Part shown: piece after piece, positions 28,565-34,054 of the stretch
How positions within the stretch are numbered: the stretch's first letter is position 1
Layout of the letters: each line of letters starts with the position of its first letter
DNA from: Candidatus Parvarchaeota archaeon
GTDB taxonomy: Archaea; Nanobdellota; Nanobdellia; WJKC01
Length of the DNA: 34,054 nt
Direction: 5' to 3'
NCBI GenBank assembly: GCA_017608505.1
Contig: JAFCFT010000011.1
Location: 1 to 34,054, forward strand
Translations under genes and position numbers: made by a program
Notes under the pieces: model-generated
What the model was told of the DNA's origin: nothing
The model's input: the letters and a program-made list of their open reading frames with translations, nothing else
Databases searched by the model: none

Positions 28565-29740
28565 ATGAATATAAATATTGAAGTTAAAATCGAATCTCCG
28601 AAACTAATAAAACACTTAACAAAAACTCGTTTTACTATTCATAAAAAAAGCTCTAAAGCCTATTTTCCCTTAAATATAACTAACGCTGATAAAAAGATTA
28701 TTATAGAAAGAACCAAAAAAATTATGAAAGAATTAGTTGAAGAAGTTTTCAAGGACTTGCCACCAAAAATTAAAACCATTTTTGGCAACAAACTACTAAT
28801 TAAATATACTGAGGGTCTCATAGTAGAAGCATGGATTATGGAAGAAGATATCAAAAAAGGAAATAACATAATTTACATTGACTTTAAAACCGCATTTATT
28901 TTTAATAAAAGCCTAGCAAAAGGGTTTAAACATAAAGACGAGTTTTTTAAAGAATTATACAACAATAAAATCTGGATTAAATTATTAAAAGAAATCTTGG
29001 CGCATGAACTTAGGCATTTAATTGATCTAAAAGTACTTAAAAAAAGCAGTAAATTTTATAAAGAATCTTTAGACACGAATCGTAAAATTAAAGAATTCAT
29101 TAATAAGGTACCAAAGGAGTTAAGCATATTGTCTAAAAATTATATATTATTCAACGCAACAGTGATGCGCATAATGTTAGAAGGAAGAGCACAGTTTATG
29201 CACAATTGGTTTTTAAAAGAGAGTATTGTGACTAAAAAGAAAATCAGTGAAATATTTTTAAAGGCATTAGGAGAAAGTAAAATATTATTGCGCATGCTGG
29301 AAGAAGGGGTACGTAAAGACTTTGAATTGCCTAAAATATTCACTATGTACTCTATAGGAGAAGGTGCAATGCTTCAAATATACATGGCATCATTAGCAGA
29401 TAAAGAACTACATAAAAAATTCATGGAATTTTGGATTGCGCCCAGCATAATTAAATTTTTATTGCTTACTGAAAAAAGCATTAAAATAATTAAAGAATTA
29501 CAAGATAGCGAACGTATAATTGAAGATATAAAAGGCTGTGATATTAAAAATATCCTTAACAAATTGAAAATCAAAAAGGCATTTATCGGATTAAACGAAG
29601 AAAACAGCATAATACCTGTTAAAAAAATAAAAACAATCTTTATGGAAGAAGCTAAAAAAAGACGATTAGGAGCCGAACTTAAAAAAGCACAAAAATTCAA
29701 TAAAGAATTAGACCTTCTTATATATCGCATACGAAACTAG
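28565..29740 (+). CDS. hypothetical protein with HExxH (zincin-like) motif
   Basis: LLKEILAHELRHLIDLKVL; ATG at 28565 (the track's earlier start lies inside tRNA-Ser). Confidence 0.65.
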   Translation: MNINIEVKIESPKLIKHLTKTRFTIHKKSSKAYFPLNITNADKKIIIERTKKIMKELVEEVFKDLPPKIKTIFGNKLLIKYTEGLIVEAWIMEEDIKKGNNIIYIDFKTAFIFNKSLAKGFKHKDEFFKELYNNKIWIKLLKEILAHELRHLIDLKVLKKSSKFYKESLDTNRKIKEFINKVPKELSILSKNYILFNATVMRIMLEGRAQFMHNWFLKESIVTKKKISEIFLKALGESKILLRMLEEGVRKDFELPKIFTMYSIGEGAMLQIYMASLADKELHKKFMEFWIAPSIIKFLLLTEKSIKIIKELQDSERIIEDIKGCDIKNILNKLKIKKAFIGLNEENSIIPVKKIKTIFMEEAKKRRLGAELKKAQKFNKELDLLIYRIRN

Positions 29741-32700
29741 CAACAAAAGCAGTAGAAAACTAAGCAAGTCCGTTGCGTCTGCTAAAATGTAATCAAATAG
29801 GCCTGTTGAATAAGTTGATTGCACGATTGCCCTGTATGTAAGCGTTGCGTTGTCAACTGCCACTTCGCTTGTTGCCTTAAATTGAATAGTGTATGTGCCT
29901 ATTATCACAGGCAAAACATCAATATAATAAAACACGCGCCCGCCAGGCATTATCACTGTGTTTATTTCTGTCTTTTTATTATTAGTAAATCTAGCAGTTA
30001 TGCCTGCAGGGTACATAACTATTGTATAGTTGTGTGGATTAATTGTAGGATTTCTCACTTCTATGTATGCGCTTCCATAACCTGCTCTCCCTTGATAAAA
30101 AGCCTGATTTTCAGGATGCATGCTAAAGTGCGACTTGTAAATATTTGCTATATAAGTGTAATTGTCCCAATAATCAGTTAAATTAGCAACTATTTCAAAT
30201 TCTTTGCTTCCAGGAGTTATTGGATTTTGATAACTGTATTCCACATGGCCTGTTGATGAAGCGTTTGTATCAATCACTGTGTCTCCATCTATTGAAACTT
30301 TAACTTTGAGCCTGTTTAAAGGGCTTGCATTATCAGAGCACAATTTATAATCTGCAGTGAAAGTCTGATTAGTGCCTATTAATGTCTTATCAGGAACATA
30401 GTATGTCCCTATGACATCATCAATAGTAAATGAGTAATAGCTTTCTGTTGTATTGCCTTGGTCTCCAACAGCATATATTTTTGCATTATAATTGCCGCAA
30501 TCCCAAGCAAGAGGACTTTTAGTCCAATTGCACTCATATAAAAATCTGCCTATATTTTCACAAGCAAATTCCTCTACAAGCACTTCAGCTCCTGCCGAAT
30601 CATTCACATCTAAATGCACAACATTGACTACTTGCTCAGAAGTGAACACCTTAACATTTAGCGTCATGTTTTCGTCAGTCCTATCAACTTTGTCATCATA
30701 CTTATAAGAAATAATGTCAAAAGCTACTTCTTCGCTTTCTTGGGTAATGCTTATAGGAATATGCTTCCATTCGTATACATTCTCGTGCATTTTGTAGTTG
30801 TGGTCTGAATTGTTAAATAAAGTAAAATAAAATTTGCCTCCGTAAGAGTCTCCTGCGCTGACGCTTTGCGCTTGAGTCACAGGATAGTATGAGAATATTA
30901 TTGCATCATCTGTAATATTGACTTCGTATAAAGGACTGCTTTCTGCGCCCCAGGACTCGTTCTTGAAAAATCCTAGTCCATCATTTGTCTGATTATTTAT
31001 AAACACTATCCAATCAAGACTCGTTTTTGTTATGTTCTGGCTCAAATCATAATTTGTTAAAGTCCCTGACTCATTGATGATTATATTTGTAAACTTTGAC
31101 TTGTTTAAAGGCATTTCAAAATATTTAAACCAGTTAACAGTTGCGCCTGCGCTGAATGTCATGTTCTCAAATACTTTAAAGTAATAAGTATTAGGCACTG
31201 TAATGTTTACGCCTGCAGGATTCCCATTCAAAGAGCCCCAATAAGAATGCACTGCTGCAGACGGAGTCATCTCTAATTTTGTCCCTGAAACGCCAGTTCT
31301 AAGCTCATAAGTTGTGCCGTCATTGTACTGCAAAGTCTTTAAACCTAAATCAGTCTTGTGATCCAGTTCTGTATTTGTTCCTAACAAATCATAAATTCCA
31401 ATAACATGATAATTTGTAGGACTTAAATCTAATTCGTATACTTTGTTTTTCACATACCAAGTAGGATTTGTCTGATTAGTTACCCCGTTATTGTAAGACT
31501 TAACATTATAATTTATTGGAGTGTAATACAATACGTACACATTCCCAGCTCTATTAAAAGGGCTGTTATTTCCAGGCAAGTTAACAGGAAAGTATATATC
31601 TGCATGCGTCAAATTATGGTCTGCTGTGCACGTAGTATTAAGCACCATAAGAGGCACTTCATAATATTCTCCATTAGGCAACACATTTACCATTCTTAAT
31701 CCTAACTTATCCTCTGCATCATTCAAGTCTCCATCGCCATTAACATCTTCGCAATAAGCAGGGTCAGGAAAATCATACGAAAATTTGTACAATTCATTTA
31801 TCCTAGAGATATTTGCACTGTGACTCATAGAAAGATTCACTTTATACTTAAACAATTCGTCATCATGACTTAACCATTCATTTTGCCAAATCAAGCTATC
31901 ATTTTTCACTAAAAACATTGCATAAGAATATTTTCCATTGTATGCTTGCAAATGATAGTACCCTGTAGCATTTGGTATGAAAGTTGCATTGTATGTTCCA
32001 GCATCACTATCTACCACTAATCTCTGTTCGCTCATATTTGGATAAATAACAACAAGATTAGGCATGCATTCAGAAGACACATTAATTTTTACTTCTTCTC
32101 CAGAAGTCAGCACGCTTGGAGAAACGCTAATTGCTGGAATAACTGTCGAATTGCAGTAAAACCCTTCATCACATACAACATAATTTCTAAACTCGTGCAT
32201 TTTGTCACACAATATTCCACGTCCTATGGCTTCGGAATGGCAACAGCACGTTATATTTCCGCCCCAAGTCTCGTCAGAATCGTCTCCGCAACAGCGAGGA
32301 TGCGCATTTCTCATAGAAGAATAATGCGGAGCCCAAGAGTAATCTATTGCATCATAATAAAAAGTCTCGCCTGCGTCATAATTAAATATTTTAATAACTC
32401 CAAGATTATCTCCAGGAGAATAAAAATCGTAATTTCCCTTATATATTCCATTAACATAAACACTAAATTTATCAGTTTGACAATTAAAATCTACACGAAC
32501 ATGAACCCACTCGCCTTTATTATATGGAGCTACAACCACTCCAACATTCCCAGGCAATCTTACTTTAATGCCTTCATGGCTTAATTGCAAACGGAATAGA
32601 TAATTTCCATTTACATCATAAAAATAAACCATTCCACGATCTGTAGTATCCGGACTAGGCTCCTGCATAAACCAAAAACTTACAGAACCGCTGACTTGAG

Positions 32701-34054
32701 GTGCAAAAGTGTTATTCATAAATGTTGCGCTTGTCCCGCCACTAATATTTAACACTTTAAAATGATTGTCTTTTTGAGAAGATACTTTTATAACTCCATC
32801 AATTTTAGTTATATTCCAACCAGAAGGGTTGCATCCATCGCAGTCGTCTGTGAATGAATACAAGGCATCATAATCAGAGCTCTCGCTCCATGTAAAGCCT
32901 TCTGCTTCGCAGTTTGTTTGAGACTGGTCAAAAGATTCAAAGTAATAGTTTCCATAATAACAAATGCTTCCAAAGGCATTGGAATCATTGAAAAAGTAAT
33001 CGTAAGTTAAGTCGTCGCCGCAACAAGAATCATAATCTCCAAGATTATACAGCATTAAAATTTCTCCTTCAGATAACGCTCTGTTATACAATCTTATATC
33101 ATCTATAGTGCCATTAAATAATCTGTTAGGTCCGCCTCCCCAAGCACCCACTGTCCATGGTCTACCATCGGCAGAACTAAATGTTTCTGCTCCATTAGTC
33201 AATACTTTTTCTCCGTTAAGCCATACTTGAACTCCTTCTGAATCGTGAACAAATCCTATGTGATACCATTTATGTGGTTGAACTGATGAAATTATACGAA
33301 ACTCTCTCGGACCAGGGTCATAATACCTAAGATTACCGTCATATATGTCAAGCAAAAACCCGCCGTTCCATCCACCCTCATCACTTAATATATTTTTTGA
33401 CGAAGTCCCTTGAGTGTAATTTGCATAAAACCATAAAGAAACTGTAAAATAACCAGAAGTAATATCATTTTGAGAGTTAAGTGGTGTAACTGCATATTGC
33501 CCAGATACGCCATCAAAACTTAATCCTTTTCCATGTACTGCATCAACTAAAGCAGGATTATTATATAATTCTAAATCACTAACTCCCGCCTCATCAATTG
33601 AATAGTTCCCTGTATAACTATCAAGTCTCCAATATGTTGTTAAACCTTCATTGAATCCAGAAATCCAAGTATTATTCCAGAATTTGCAGAGTGTTTGATT
33701 AAAATCTATTGTTTGATTTATAAAGACTCCATTCAAACAAAAATAACGAGTAACTCCTATTGTGCCGTTGTAAAAATCATCGTTTGCTCCGTCGTCTCCA
33801 CAGCAAGGACCGTTGGAGCCACTAAGACCTTTGTTTGTCCATATGTATACGTGACTATAATTTCCCGAAACTATGTCTAAGTCATTGTCGCCGTCAATGT
33901 CTCCTAAGGCAACAGACGCAGCTGATGCTGTACCTAATTCTGTTTTTGTAAAAGAGCCTGTGCCGTTGTTTGTCCATTTGTAAACACTTCCTCCATAATC
34001 TCCAGAGATTATGTCTAGATCTCCGTCGTTGTCTATGTCTCCTAGGGCTACTGA
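29708..34054 (-). CDS. large surface/secreted protein with FG-GAP-like repeats, LamG-like domains, Cys-rich CCGDD motifs and C-terminal TM helix; 5' end outside the window
   Basis: Frame stays open past the track's 33736 start: SVALGDIDNDGDLDIISGDYGG...SVALGDIDGDNDLDIVSGNYS; LamG-like GKGLSFDGVSGQYAVTP; C-terminal LLSFLLLLLLVSYAIYKKV. Confidence 0.85.
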   Translation of the reverse strand, partial: SVALGDIDNDGDLDIISGDYGGSVYKWTNNGTGSFTKTELGTASAASVALGDIDGDNDLDIVSGNYSHVYIWTNKGLSGSNGPCCGDDGANDDFYNGTIGVTRYFCLNGVFINQTIDFNQTLCKFWNNTWISGFNEGLTTYWRLDSYTGNYSIDEAGVSDLELYNNPALVDAVHGKGLSFDGVSGQYAVTPLNSQNDITSGYFTVSLWFYANYTQGTSSKNILSDEGGWNGGFLLDIYDGNLRYYDPGPREFRIISSVQPHKWYHIGFVHDSEGVQVWLNGEKVLTNGAETFSSADGRPWTVGAWGGGPNRLFNGTIDDIRLYNRALSEGEILMLYNLGDYDSCCGDDLTYDYFFNDSNAFGSICYYGNYYFESFDQSQTNCEAEGFTWSESSDYDALYSFTDDCDGCNPSGWNITKIDGVIKVSSQKDNHFKVLNISGGTSATFMNNTFAPQVSGSVSFWFMQEPSPDTTDRGMVYFYDVNGNYLFRLQLSHEGIKVRLPGNVGVVVAPYNKGEWVHVRVDFNCQTDKFSVYVNGIYKGNYDFYSPGDNLGVIKIFNYDAGETFYYDAIDYSWAPHYSSMRNAHPRCCGDDSDETWGGNITCCCHSEAIGRGILCDKMHEFRNYVVCDEGFYCNSTVIPAISVSPSVLTSGEEVKINVSSECMPNLVVIYPNMSEQRLVVDSDAGTYNATFIPNATGYYHLQAYNGKYSYAMFLVKNDSLIWQNEWLSHDDELFKYKVNLSMSHSANISRINELYKFSYDFPDPAYCEDVNGDGDLNDAEDKLGLRMVNVLPNGEYYEVPLMVLNTTCTADHNLTHADIYFPVNLPGNNSPFNRAGNVYVLYYTPINYNVKSYNNGVTNQTNPTWYVKNKVYELDLSPTNYHVIGIYDLLGTNTELDHKTDLGLKTLQYNDGTTYELRTGVSGTKLEMTPSAAVHSYWGSLNGNPAGVNITVPNTYYFKVFENMTFSAGATVNWFKYFEMPLNKSKFTNIIINESGTLTNYDLSQNITKTSLDWIVFINNQTNDGLGFFKNESWGAESSPLYEVNITDDAIIFSYYPVTQAQSVSAGDSYGGKFYFTLFNNSDHNYKMHENVYEWKHIPISITQESEEVAFDIISYKYDDKVDRTDENMTLNVKVFTSEQVVNVVHLDVNDSAGAEVLVEEFACENIGRFLYECNWTKSPLAWDCGNYNAKIYAVGDQGNTTESYYSFTIDDVIGTYYVPDKTLIGTNQTFTADYKLCSDNASPLNRLKVKVSIDGDTVIDTNASSTGHVEYSYQNPITPGSKEFEIVANLTDYWDNYTYIANIYKSHFSMHPENQAFYQGRAGYGSAYIEVRNPTINPHNYTIVMYPAGITARFTNNKKTEINTVIMPGGRVFYYIDVLPVIIGTYTIQFKATSEVAVDNATLTYRAIVQSTYSTGLFDYILADATDLLSFLLLLLLVSYAIYKKV

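Noticed and set aside
1-34054. CRISPR arrays, rRNA genes, transposases
   Set aside because: No regularly spaced repeats, rRNA signatures or transposase motifs seen by eye.

Overview
This is a gene-dense archaeal chromosomal segment. Gene content, AT-rich style and small ORFs suggest a DPANN / Woesearchaeota-like genome, but that placement is inference. It carries argS, a Cdc48/VCP-type double-AAA ATPase, scpA-scpB, a PRC-barrel protein, LonB, tldD/tldE, an AMMECR1 protein, an archaeosortase-like protein, Hef-like helicase and ERCC4 nuclease genes, a NIP7-like PUA protein plus an NSUN-type methyltransferase, a large LamG/FG-GAP surface protein, and six tRNA genes. Two things stand out. (1) An initiator tRNA-Met lies on the minus strand (18734..18922) and is cut into five exons by four non-canonical introns of 21, 32, 28 and 33 nt, at positions 4/5, 30/31, 53/54 and 59/60. 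Each intron's cut sites, set by the cloverleaf, coincide with bulge-helix-bulge geometry. One exon is only 6 nt. The last exon is overlapped antisense by a free-standing LAGLIDADG endonuclease ORF, and no gene caller is likely to find this tRNA. (2) The LonB gene is broken inside its intein at an ATGA stop/start overlap. This gives an N-intein that keeps its endonuclease domain and a 39-aa C-intein, i.e. a candidate naturally split, trans-splicing intein. Cdc48 carries two further full-length inteins at the same site in D1 and D2, each preceded by an identical 72-nt tract. All coordinates were derived by hand; no searches or folding programs were run.
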